Assembly (NCBI GenBank): GCA_947628895.1
Contig: CANRBS010000008.1
Span: forward strand, 1-36,759
Source of the DNA: an uncultured Bacilli bacterium
GTDB lineage: Bacteria; Bacillota_I; Bacilli_A; RF39; UBA660
Direction of reading: 5' to 3'
Length of the DNA stretch: 36,759 nucleotides
A program made the position numbers and the translations under genes. The notes beneath the pieces are model-generated. The model was not told where the DNA came from. It worked only from the letters and a program-made list of their open reading frames with translations, and did not search any database. Below, piece after piece: positions 7,166-15,131 of this stretch. Numbering within the stretch: the stretch's first letter is position 1; each line of letters begins with the position of its first letter.

Positions 7166-7183
7166 CTATCTTTTAAAAGATAG
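7166..7183 (-). terminator. Terminator of pilin gene 3
   Basis: Perfect palindrome CTATCTTTTAAAAGATAG followed on the minus strand by eight or more T residues. It lies ten bases past the stop of the leftmost pilin gene. Confidence 0.85.
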
Positions 7184-7192
7184 CATTTTTAA

Positions 7193-7648
7193 TTAATTAC
7201 AAGTTCCCAATTTTTCATCAAGATCACTAAATTGAGCTGAGGCTGATTTAGATCCTCCAGCATTTTTACTTGATACTAAATCATCAATTTTAATTGCTGT
7301 ACTATTAGATGCACTTCCAGCTTCAAGTTGATATGATTCATCATATACTTGGAAATGTACTATATCACCAGCAGCTGAGAATTTAATATAGTAATTCATT
7401 GATTTTCCATCAAGTTTTAATGGATTCTTTGCACTTGAATAACAAACTCCAACTCCACTTCCACTAATTGAATCATTTACATATTGTGTTTTTGCTGTTT
7501 GGAATATTTTTTGTGCTTCTGTTACAAATGTATTTTCTTTTGCTTCTCTAAACATTTCAAGTACATTTGGTAAAGCTATAATTACTAAAATTGCTAAGAT
7601 TGCTATTACTGCTAGTAATTCTACTAATGTAAATCCTTTCTTTTTCAT
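7193..7648 (-). CDS. Type IV major-pilin-like protein, tandem copy 3
   Basis: This is a 151-residue pilin. The signal MKKKG precedes FTLVELLAVIAILAIL, with Glu5 of the mature protein present and a long hydrophobic helix that doubles as the assembly scaffold. About the first 55 residues are near-identical to the two copies to its right. Two cysteines (VGVCYSS, and LGTCN at the end) probably form the usual C-terminal disulfide loop. The 25-40 residues before the last cysteine vary between copies, while the VHFQVYDESYQLEAG core is kept. It has its own promoter and terminator. No pilB, pilC or prepilin peptidase is present in the window. Confidence 0.88.
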   Translation of the reverse strand: MKKKGFTLVELLAVIAILAILVIIALPNVLEMFREAKENTFVTEAQKIFQTAKTQYVNDSISGSGVGVCYSSAKNPLKLDGKSMNYYIKFSAAGDIVHFQVYDESYQLEAGSASNSTAIKIDDLVSSKNAGGSKSASAQFSDLDEKLGTCN

Positions 7649-7667
7649 TTTTCACTCTTCCTTTCTT

Positions 7668-7721
7668 ATAGGTTTTCCTATCATATATAAAATTATATCA
7701 TTTATATTTTTTATGTGTCAA
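7668..7721 (-). promoter_or_regulatory. Promoter and 5'-UTR hairpin of pilin copy 3
   Basis: Minus strand: TTGACA (7716-7721), spacer 18, TATAAT (7692-7697). The transcript then contains ATAGG-AAAA-CCTAT (7668-7681), a small hairpin just before the ribosome-binding site. The same layout precedes copy 2. Confidence 0.85.
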
Positions 7722-7770
7722 TATTTTATAATAAATTATAACTTAATTTACAATTTTTTTACCAAAAGAA

Positions 7771-7811
7771 AAAGATAAATTTAAATAATTAAATTATTTT
7801 GATTTATCTTT
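7771..7811 (-). terminator. Terminator of pilin copy 2
   Basis: Long imperfect stem: AAAGATAAAT (7771-7780) pairs with ATTTATCTTT (7802-7811), with an inner AAATAATT/AATTATTT stem. A T-rich tract follows on the minus strand. Confidence 0.75.
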
Positions 7812-7828
7812 AAAACTTATAAATTTAA

Positions 7829-8290
7829 TTATTCAGCTGGACAAGCAGCTAATGTTAAACTAGCATATTGAACAGAATTTGTTTTACCATTAGCAGCATT
7901 TTTGCTTGATACTAAATCATCAACTTTAATAGCTTTTACATTTTCTGCATCACCTGCTTCAAGTTGATATGATTCATCATATACTTGGAAATGTACTACA
8001 TCACCAGTAGCTGAGAATTTAACATAATAATTCATTGATTTTCCATCAAGTTTTAATTGATGACCTGCACTAGCACTTGAATAACAAACTCCAACTCCAC
8101 TTCCATTAATTGAATCATTTACATATTGTGTTTTTGCTGTTTGTAATATCTTTTGTGCTTCTGTTACAAATGTATTTTCTTTTGCTTCTCTAAACATTTC
8201 AAGTACATTTGGTAAAGCTATAATTACTAAGATTGCTAAGATTGCTATTACTGCTAGTAATTCTACTAATGTAAATCCTTTCTTTTTCAT
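7829..8290 (-). CDS. Type IV major-pilin-like protein, tandem copy 2
   Basis: This is a 153-residue paralogue of its neighbours. It has the same MKKKG/FTLVELL signal and hydrophobic helix, and the AQKILQTAKTQYVNDSINGSG region matches copy 1. It differs mainly at GHQLKLDG, in the AENVKAIKVDDL segment and in the tail LTLAACPAE. Cysteines fall in VGVCYSS and near the end. It has a perfect TTGACA/TATAAT promoter (spacer 18), a 5'-UTR hairpin and its own terminator, so it is not part of a polycistronic message. Either all copies are made at once, or the copies act as a reservoir for recombination. Confidence 0.88.
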   Translation of the reverse strand: MKKKGFTLVELLAVIAILAILVIIALPNVLEMFREAKENTFVTEAQKILQTAKTQYVNDSINGSGVGVCYSSASAGHQLKLDGKSMNYYVKFSATGDVVHFQVYDESYQLEAGDAENVKAIKVDDLVSSKNAANGKTNSVQYASLTLAACPAE

Positions 8291-8308
8291 TTTTCACTTT
8301 CCTTTCTT

Positions 8309-8364
8309 ATAGGAGTTTTCCCTATCATATAGAAATTATATCATTTATGTTTTTTGTGTGTCAA
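8309..8364 (-). promoter_or_regulatory. Promoter and 5'-UTR hairpin of pilin copy 2
   Basis: Minus strand: TTGACA (8359-8364), spacer 18, TATAAT (8335-8340). Both boxes are exact. Downstream, ATAGG (8309-8313) can pair with CCTAT (8321-8325), with a loop longer than in the other copies. Confidence 0.88.
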
Positions 8365-8413
8365 TATTTTATAATAAATTATAATTTAATTTACAATTTT
8401 TTAGCAAATAAAA

Positions 8414-8435
8414 AACTTAAGTTTTTACTTAAGTT
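8414..8435 (-). terminator. Terminator of pilin copy 1
   Basis: Stem AACTTAAG (8414-8421) / CTTAAGTT (8428-8435) with a 6-base loop and a T-rich tract on the minus strand. Confidence 0.8.
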
Positions 8436-8443
8436 AATTACTA

Positions 8444-8902
8444 TTAATCAGCACAAGTAGCTAATTCTAAATTAGCATATTGAACAGAATTTGTTTTACC
8501 ATCAGCTTTATTTTTACTTGAAACTAAACTATCTACTTTAATAGGATCAGTTCCATCAGCTTTACCTGCTTCAAGTTGATATGATTCATCATATACTTGG
8601 AAATGTACTACATCACCACTAGCTGAGAATTTAACATAATAATTCATTGATTTTCCATCAAGTTTTAATTGATGTTTTGTACTAGCACTTGAATAACAAA
8701 CTCCAACTCCACTTCCGTTAATTGAATCATTTACATATTGTGTTTTTGCTGTTTGTAATATTTTTTGTGCCTCTGTTACAAATGTATTTTCTTTTGCTTC
8801 TCTAAACATTTCAAGTACATTTGGTAAAGCTATAATTACTAAGATTGCTAAGATTGCTATTACTGCTAGTAATTCTACTAATGTAAATCCTTTCTTTTTC
8901 AT
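8444..8902 (-). CDS. Type IV major-pilin-like protein, tandem copy 1
   Basis: This 152-residue pilin is the first of three tandem copies in the direction of transcription. The prepilin signal (MKKKG, cut before Phe6), hydrophobic N-helix and first cysteine region match copy 2 almost exactly. Variation is concentrated in the ADGTDPIKVDSL segment and the last ten residues (LATCAD). An AAGGAAGGAAGAG ribosome-binding region precedes the ATG. The promoter here is slightly less perfect (TTGATA) than those of copies 2 and 3. Role: pilus shaft subunit or competence-type pseudopilus subunit. Which of these cannot be decided without the assembly genes. Confidence 0.88.
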   Translation of the reverse strand: MKKKGFTLVELLAVIAILAILVIIALPNVLEMFREAKENTFVTEAQKILQTAKTQYVNDSINGSGVGVCYSSASTKHQLKLDGKSMNYYVKFSASGDVVHFQVYDESYQLEAGKADGTDPIKVDSLVSSKNKADGKTNSVQYANLELATCAD

Positions 8903-8921
8903 ATTTCACTCTTCCTTCCTT

Positions 8922-8977
8922 ATAGGTTTTCCTATCTTTATGTATTGATTATATCAAATTTTATTTATATATATCAA
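8922..8977 (-). promoter_or_regulatory. Promoter and 5'-UTR hairpin of pilin copy 1
   Basis: Minus strand: TTGATA (8972-8977), spacer 18, TATAAT (8948-8953). Hairpin ATAGG-AAAA-CCTAT at 8922-8935, directly upstream of the ribosome-binding site, as in the other two copies. Confidence 0.82.
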
Positions 8978-9032
8978 TAGTTTTATTATTATTTTTTAAA
9001 TACTTTACATTATTAAGACAAATTAAAAGAGA

Positions 9033-11399
9033 CTATTTGTCTCTTAAAATTGCGGTATGTTTTTTAACTACATTTTCTATTATCTTATCAAATAATGGAT
9101 TTACATCATCATCACTTAATGTTTTATCATTACTTTCAAAGTATAAATTATATGCTATAGATTTTTTATCTGTATCTATTTTATCTCCTTCATAATAATC
9201 AAATACTTCTACTTTACTTAATAATTTACCACCAGCTTGTCTAATAGTAGAAATAACTTGATCATTTGTTACTTCTTTAGAAAGAATAAATGCAACATCT
9301 TTTGAAATACCTGGGAATTTAGAAAATTCTTTATATTTCATTCTACCTGTTTTATTTTCAAATAATGTATCTAAATTAATTTCAACAACATATACTTCAT
9401 CTTTACATATTTTAGGATGTACTTCTCCCATTAAACCAACAATTTTTCCAGATACATTAATATATACGGTTTTAGTTGGATGCATTTCTTCTGGAAGTTC
9501 ACCTAAAACAAATGAATATCTATTTTTATAACCTAAATAATCAAGTAATTCTTCTACTATACCTTTTACTGTATAAAAATCATAATATTCTTTATCAAGT
9601 CCTTCCATATAATTTCCAGTAAGTAAACATGCAAGTTTATTTTCTTCTATATATTCACCATTTATAGAACTAAAACCTCTACCTATTTCAAATATAGATA
9701 AATCTTTTATATTTCTTGATTTATTATAATTATAAACATCTAACAAAGATGTAATTAAACTATGTCTTAAAACTACTCTATCTTCACTTAATGGATCTAA
9801 TACTTTAATAAGTCCAAATTCATCATTAGTAAATTTAAATACATCATCTACTTTAATTAATGAATATGTAATTACTTCATTAAGTCCTAAACTTATCATT
9901 TCATTTCTAATTACTCTATCTCTATTATTATAAATTGATGGTGTACTTTCAAATACTGGAAGTGTACTATTAATATTATCAACACCATATACTCTAGATA
10001 CTTCTTCTATTAAGTCTTCTTCAATACTTATATCAGTTCTTCTAGTTGGTACAACTACTCTAAATTTATGATTTTTAACTTCTACTTCAAAATTTAATTT
10101 TTCAAATACAGTTTTTACATCAGTATCTGTTAAATTATATCCAAGAACACTATTTATTTTATCTAGTGTAATGTTAATAACTTTTTCATTTCTATCAAGT
10201 GTATTATATTCAATTCTACCATCTAATACTTCACCATGTGCGAATTTAGAAAGTAAATTACAACTTCTTTCAACAGCCATATAACATCTATTAACATCAA
10301 GTCCTTTTTCATATCTAATACTTGCTTCACTTCTAATTAATTTTTTAGATGTTTTTCTAATATTAGCTGGATTAAATATAGCACATTCAATTACTACATT
10401 TTTAGTATTTTCATCTATTTCAGTATCAAGTCCACCCATAACTCCAGCAAGACCAATTGGTTCTTTACCATTAGTAATAATTATATCTTCACTTGTAAGT
10501 ATTCTACTTTGATTATCTAAAGTTACTAAAGTTTCTCCATCTTTTGCGGTTCTAACTGATATAACTTTACCTAATTTATCAGCATCATAGAAATGAAGTG
10601 GTTGTCCTGTTTCTAACATTACATAGTTAGAAATATCAACTACATTATTAATACTTCTAATTCCACATGCCATTAATCTATTTTTCATAAATAATGGACT
10701 TTCTTCTATTTTAATATTATTTACTCTTTTAAGTAAGAATGTAAAACAATTATCTGTATCAACTTTTAGAGTTAATAAATCGTTTATATTTTTATCTATA
10801 TGTTCATAAGTTAAATCAGGTAAGTTTACTTTTTCACCAGTTATTACAGCACTTTCATATGCAAGACCTAACATACTAAGTAGGTCTGCTCTATTTGCAG
10901 TTAATTCAAAATCAATTATTTCATCATCTAATTCTAAATATTTAATAGCATCTTCTCCAATTGGTGAATCAAGTGGTAACTCATGTATTCCATTAATATC
11001 TTCTTCTTTTAGATATTTATGTTCAATTCCAAGTTCAGCAATAGAACAAATCATTCCATTTGATTCCATACCTAAAATGTTTGTTTTCTTAATAGTTCCA
11101 CCTGGTAAAACTGCTCCATCTAAAGCAACTATTACTTTTATACCTTCTCTTACATTAGGAGCTCCACAAATGATATTTAATTCTTCAGTTCCAATATTTA
11201 CTTTACAAATATGTAAGTGATCACTCTCAGGATGATTTTTACAAGAAACAACTTCACCTATTACAAGTTTATTTGCATTAATAAGTGGTCCCATACTTTC
11301 ATATTCATTTCCAAGTTTAAGCATTTTATCAGCAAATTCTTTAAAATCAATCTTATTAATATTAGTATAATCACTTATAAACTTTTTACTTAATATCAT
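9033..11399 (-). CDS. pheT: Phenylalanyl-tRNA synthetase beta subunit
   Basis: This 788-residue beta subunit of the alpha2-beta2 phenylalanyl-tRNA synthetase carries the tRNA-binding and editing modules. In order: N-terminal EMAP-like tRNA-binding domain (about 40-150, with HPESDHLHICKV and ICGAPNVREG), the B3/B4 editing domain (GIRSINNVVDISNYVMLETG read in pieces, GQPLHFYDADKL), B5, the catalytic-like core, and the C-terminal FDX-ACB domain (FPGISKDVAFIL). The start chosen is the ATG at 11399, seven bases after AAAGGAG; a longer frame starts inside pheS. The gap to pheS is one base, so the two are co-transcribed and share the T-box leader. Confidence 0.97.
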   Translation of the reverse strand: MILSKKFISDYTNINKIDFKEFADKMLKLGNEYESMGPLINANKLVIGEVVSCKNHPESDHLHICKVNIGTEELNIICGAPNVREGIKVIVALDGAVLPGGTIKKTNILGMESNGMICSIAELGIEHKYLKEEDINGIHELPLDSPIGEDAIKYLELDDEIIDFELTANRADLLSMLGLAYESAVITGEKVNLPDLTYEHIDKNINDLLTLKVDTDNCFTFLLKRVNNIKIEESPLFMKNRLMACGIRSINNVVDISNYVMLETGQPLHFYDADKLGKVISVRTAKDGETLVTLDNQSRILTSEDIIITNGKEPIGLAGVMGGLDTEIDENTKNVVIECAIFNPANIRKTSKKLIRSEASIRYEKGLDVNRCYMAVERSCNLLSKFAHGEVLDGRIEYNTLDRNEKVINITLDKINSVLGYNLTDTDVKTVFEKLNFEVEVKNHKFRVVVPTRRTDISIEEDLIEEVSRVYGVDNINSTLPVFESTPSIYNNRDRVIRNEMISLGLNEVITYSLIKVDDVFKFTNDEFGLIKVLDPLSEDRVVLRHSLITSLLDVYNYNKSRNIKDLSIFEIGRGFSSINGEYIEENKLACLLTGNYMEGLDKEYYDFYTVKGIVEELLDYLGYKNRYSFVLGELPEEMHPTKTVYINVSGKIVGLMGEVHPKICKDEVYVVEINLDTLFENKTGRMKYKEFSKFPGISKDVAFILSKEVTNDQVISTIRQAGGKLLSKVEVFDYYEGDKIDTDKKSIAYNLYFESNDKTLSDDDVNPLFDKIIENVVKKHTAILRDK

Positions 11400-11400
11400 T

Positions 11401-12441
11401 TTACATCTCCTTTCTATCAAAATTCTTTAAGAATCTATAATCATTTTGATATAACAATTTTAAATTAGTAATTCCATATTTTAACATTGTAACTCTTTCA
11501 ATACCAACACCAAATGCAAATCCTTGATATTTAGTATGATCAAATCCACAATTTTCAAGTACGGTTGGATGAACCATACCACAACCTAGTATTTCAATCC
11601 ATCCAGTACCTTTACACATAGAACATCCTTTTTTATTACAATTAAAGCAAGATACATCTACTTCATAACTAGGTTCAGTAAATGGGAAATAACTTGCTCT
11701 AAATCTAATTTCTCTATCTTTTCCAAACATTTTTTTAGCAAATAATTCTAATGTTCCTTTTAAATCAGATAAAGAAATATCTTCTCCTACAACTAAACCT
11801 TCTACTTGAGAAAATTGATGAGAGTGAGTTGCATCGTCATCATCTCTTCTATATGTTTTTCCAGGACAAATTAATTTGAATGGTTTCTTTTCTGTATTTG
11901 CAAGCATACTTCTTACTTGCATTGCACTTGTATGAGGTCTTAGTAGCATTTCTTCAGTTATATAAAAACTATCTTGAGCATCTCTTGCTGGATGTGAAGG
12001 TGGTAAATTTAATAACTCAAAGCAATTTGCATCAGTATCTATTTCAGGTCCATCTACTACATCATATCCCATAGAAATAAATAAATCTTCTATTTCTTCC
12101 CGCACAATATTTAATGGATGTTTAGTACCAGATTTTCTTTTTTTACTAGGAAGTGTAATATCAATTTTATCACTTTCTAGTTTTTTATTTAATTCTTCAT
12201 TTTTGATTTCTGTTAATTTATTTTCAAATAATTCTTGTAAAAAGCTTCTAACTTCGTTACTTTTACTTCCTACTTCTCTTTTTTCTTCTGGTGATAAACT
12301 ACCCATAGATGCCATTATTTCATTAAATGCACTTTTTTTACCCATATACTTTGATTTAACATTGTTAAGAGCATTTTCATCTTTTACATTTTTTATTTCT
12401 TCTTCTGCATCAACTTTTATTTGTTCTAGTTTCTCTTTCAT
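11401..12441 (-). CDS. pheS: Phenylalanyl-tRNA synthetase alpha subunit
   Basis: This is the 346-residue catalytic alpha subunit. The N-terminal coiled-coil (about 1-90) binds tRNA-Phe. The class II core follows: motif 2 with [37 protein letters not shown], and motif 3 [18 protein letters not shown] four-cysteine segment ([18 protein letters not shown]) looks like the zinc-binding insert of many bacterial PheS. AAGGAGG precedes the ATG. Transcription is controlled by the T-box leader just upstream, so expression should rise when tRNA-Phe is uncharged. Confidence 0.97.
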   Translation of the reverse strand: MKEKLEQIKVDAEEEIKNVKDENALNNVKSKYMGKKSAFNEIMASMGSLSPEEKREVGSKSNEVRSFLQELFENKLTEIKNEELNKKLESDKIDITLPSKKRKSGTKHPLNIVREEIEDLFISMGYDVVDGPEIDTDANCFELLNLPPSHPARDAQDSFYITEEMLLRPHTSAMQVRSMLANTEKKPFKLICPGKTYRRDDDDATHSHQFSQVEGLVVGEDISLSDLKGTLELFAKKMFGKDREIRFRASYFPFTEPSYEVDVSCFNCNKKGCSMCKGTGWIEILGCGMVHPTVLENCGFDHTKYQGFAFGVGIERVTMLKYGITNLKLLYQNDYRFLKNFDRKEM

Positions 12442-12456
12442 TTAATTTCCTCCTTA

Positions 12457-12656
12457 AAATAAAAAGCCATAAACTAAGGACGAGTTTACCCGTGGTACCA
12501 CCTTAATTCATGACTATTAATCATCTTAAATTCCTTAACGCGGAATACGTATCTTTTTATATGAAGGTGAATTCATGAATATTCATTAATTGATATTTCA
12601 GCGGACAATCAACTCTCTTATAATGAATTAAATCATTACTACTTCTTCACAAAAGC
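12457..12656 (-). promoter_or_regulatory. T-box riboswitch (Phe) upstream of pheST
   Basis: On the minus strand the conserved T-box core AAGGTGGTACCACGG lies at 12490-12504 and should bind the tRNA acceptor end. Stem I signatures are visible: GAAGTAGTAA (12637-12646, AGTA motif), AGAGAG (12613-12618) and the distal GCTGAAA (12596-12602). The base of stem I can pair GTGAAG (12645-12650) with CTTCAT (12561-12566). A UUC specifier codon (Phe) is available at 12569-12571, just 5' of that base. The terminator stem is TAAACT/AGTTTA (12470-12475 with 12483-12488), followed by a T-rich run. The exact fold is inferred; the T-box identity is firm. Confidence 0.93.
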
Positions 12657-12663
12657 TAAAGAT

Positions 12664-12692
12664 ATTTTAACATTAATTTTTTTAAAGTTCAA
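12664..12692 (-). promoter_or_regulatory. Promoter of the T-box-pheST unit
   Basis: Minus strand: TTGAAC (12687-12692), spacer 17, extended -10 TGT-TAAAAT (12664-12669). It places the RNA start close to the 5' end of the T-box stem I. Confidence 0.82.
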
Positions 12693-12711
12693 TTACTTTT
12701 TGTTTATTTTT

Positions 12712-15117
12712 TTATACTTCTGCTATATATTCAAGTAATTTAATGAACATTTTAATAAATATTTTTGAAAGTCCTTTCTTTTCAAGTTTTCTAATAGCAA
12801 TTCTTTTATCTTTAATTTGCATATCACTAAATAATATTTTATCAAGTTCTACTTTTAACTCAGTAGTTACACTTAAATCACTTATGATACTTTCTAAATC
12901 TTCATTAATAGCTCTTGATGCATCTATTTCTATATCATTACCTTTACAATATACAAATACTTTACTTGTAGTATTAATATTTTCAAATTCTATTACAAAG
13001 TCATTATCTTCTATATAACTTTTATATTCTACATTAACTTCATCACTAAATACTTGAACACCTTTAGTAAATTTAGTATTTCTAAATCTTATAACATAAT
13101 TTCTTTTTTCTGGAATAACTCCTTCTTTTCCATCTTTTGGTTCAATTGATACTGAAAAATCATTTTCTTTATAATAATAATTTATTTCAGTAGTTTTAAA
13201 ATCACCTTGTTTATATTTATTTGTACATCCATCATCTTCATATAATTTGTATGTATTACTTCTACCTGGGAATATATGAATTTCTAATGTTTTTGGAAGT
13301 GCCGTATCATTTAAATTATCAGGGTCTAATACAGCCATTGGTATAATAGCTCCCATTCTTGCAAATACTGGATAATCTTCATCTTTATAGAATGTTACAT
13401 AGCGTCTTCCGCCAGTAAACTTTTTACCAGTTTTAAATTCATACCAAGTACCTTTTGGTAAAAATATTCTATGAACAACCCTACTCATAACTGTATCTTT
13501 TTGAGTTACTATAGGGGAAACGAATAACTCACTACCAAAGTAATATTCATTTTTATATAAAGGTTCATCATAAGTTTCTGGATATTTATAATAAAGTGGT
13601 TGAATTAATGGAGCTCCAAAAGATGAATATTTATAACTTTCAGAATATAAATAAGGTATTAATTTATGTCTTAAATTTAAATAATCTTTAACTATACTAA
13701 ATGTTTGAGCATCCCACTTCCATGGTTCTCTTTTATAATATTTACCTGCCTCACTAGCAAGACGCAATATTGGGCTATAAACTCCTAATTGAATATATCT
13801 TACATATAATTCAGCATCTTCACTACCACCTTTATATCCACCTATATCATGACTCCACCAAGATATTCCTAAATTTGCAGCAGTAGCATTAAAGAATGGT
13901 AAAAATCTTAATGTTTTCCAACTTATATTAGTTTCTCCTGAATATAAAACAGAATATTTATGAGGTGCTATACCAAAATTACGACTTAAAATAAGAGGTC
14001 TTCTTTTTTCATTTATATAGAAATTTTTAAATAAATAATAATTCATTGTAAAATCTCTAAGTAAATTATCTTTATTATTATCATCTACCCATAAGAAATC
14101 TACTCCACTATCTAAATATGGATTAATTATTCCTCTTAAAAATCCATCCATTAAATTAGAATTATAAACATTAAGTGGTATGTTTTTATCTTGATCAACT
14201 TTATAAATATTAGCAAAATTTTTATGATTAACTTCTTCTACACTTAAAATACCTTCAGTTTTTATATTTGTTCCTAAAAATATATGATTTTTATTTAAGT
14301 AAGTATGAAGTGCTAGTGAATTTGGAAATATTGTTTTATCAAATGAAAAACTAATATCACTATATTTATTTTTTACTCTTGAGTAACTTCCTAATAATAG
14401 TACTGAAAATGGTATATCATTTTTTCTAAATGAATTTACTATTTTTTGAATACCTTCTTCAGAATAACTTTCATTTTTAGCCCACCATACTCCAAGAGCA
14501 TATCTTGGAATAAGTGGTGGAAGTGCCGTTAAATTAAAGTAATCTCTTAAACTAGTACCAAAATCATTATCATATACAAATAAATATGTATCTATATTTT
14601 TATAGTTAGGAGCAATTATATTACCATTTTGATCAATTATTGGTGTTCTAGAGTCATCAAATGATGTAAATCCATCTAAAGAAAATAATCCTTTATCTAA
14701 TTGAACATTAGATTTCATATCATCTAAACTATAAGCCGTACCTTTTAAATTTCTTGCTTCAGGATGATTAAAGTACCAAGTTTTTTCTGTATCAGTTATT
14801 GTTACTTTAAAATATTGATCTGGAACTAATTTATTACCAATAAAAGGTCTTTCTTTATGATATTCAAGTATAAATTTATCATTTCTTATAATTAATATTT
14901 CTGTATCTTCTTCTACTGTAACTTTTGGTTGACCAAAAGATCTATTACTTGCAAAAAAAGTAGGATAATCATTAAATTCACCAGTATCACTATATTCTAA
15001 CCTTATTAAAGTATTAGAAAGTATACTTATTCTATATCTGCTTCCTCTATAAACATATGATGCTGGGGTTTTACTTTTAGTTAAATCTACTTTAAAATGA
15101 GCTCCTAAATCATACAT
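12712..15117 (-). CDS. GH31 alpha-glucosidase-like glycoside hydrolase
   Basis: This is an 801-residue family 31 glycoside hydrolase with no signal peptide, so probably cytoplasmic. The N-terminal beta-sandwich (about 1-200) is followed by a (beta/alpha)8 barrel and C-terminal beta domains. The nucleophile is expected to be Asp345 in FLWVDDNN (the WxDMNE site). The acid/base position falls at Glu395 in LYSGETNISW, where most GH31 enzymes have Asp (SGD). GISWWSHDIGGY (417-428) is the typical substrate-site strand. A charged helical tail of about 80 residues ends the protein. Likely substrates are alpha-linked glucosides, but the specificity cannot be read. The gene starts 14 bases after the HerA-like ATPase with a strong AGGAGAG site, so it may share that message. 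Confidence 0.88.
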   Translation of the reverse strand: MYDLGAHFKVDLTKSKTPASYVYRGSRYRISILSNTLIRLEYSDTGEFNDYPTFFASNRSFGQPKVTVEEDTEILIIRNDKFILEYHKERPFIGNKLVPDQYFKVTITDTEKTWYFNHPEARNLKGTAYSLDDMKSNVQLDKGLFSLDGFTSFDDSRTPIIDQNGNIIAPNYKNIDTYLFVYDNDFGTSLRDYFNLTALPPLIPRYALGVWWAKNESYSEEGIQKIVNSFRKNDIPFSVLLLGSYSRVKNKYSDISFSFDKTIFPNSLALHTYLNKNHIFLGTNIKTEGILSVEEVNHKNFANIYKVDQDKNIPLNVYNSNLMDGFLRGIINPYLDSGVDFLWVDDNNKDNLLRDFTMNYYLFKNFYINEKRRPLILSRNFGIAPHKYSVLYSGETNISWKTLRFLPFFNATAANLGISWWSHDIGGYKGGSEDAELYVRYIQLGVYSPILRLASEAGKYYKREPWKWDAQTFSIVKDYLNLRHKLIPYLYSESYKYSSFGAPLIQPLYYKYPETYDEPLYKNEYYFGSELFVSPIVTQKDTVMSRVVHRIFLPKGTWYEFKTGKKFTGGRRYVTFYKDEDYPVFARMGAIIPMAVLDPDNLNDTALPKTLEIHIFPGRSNTYKLYEDDGCTNKYKQGDFKTTEINYYYKENDFSVSIEPKDGKEGVIPEKRNYVIRFRNTKFTKGVQVFSDEVNVEYKSYIEDNDFVIEFENINTTSKVFVYCKGNDIEIDASRAINEDLESIISDLSVTTELKVELDKILFSDMQIKDKRIAIRKLEKKGLSKIFIKMFIKLLEYIAEV

Positions 15118-15131
15118 AATTGTCTCTCCTT

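Noticed and set aside
7193-8902. Repeated blocks that could be taken for a CRISPR or satellite array
   Set aside because: The repeats are whole coding genes of about 460 bases with intact frames, promoters and terminators, so this is a tandem paralogue array.
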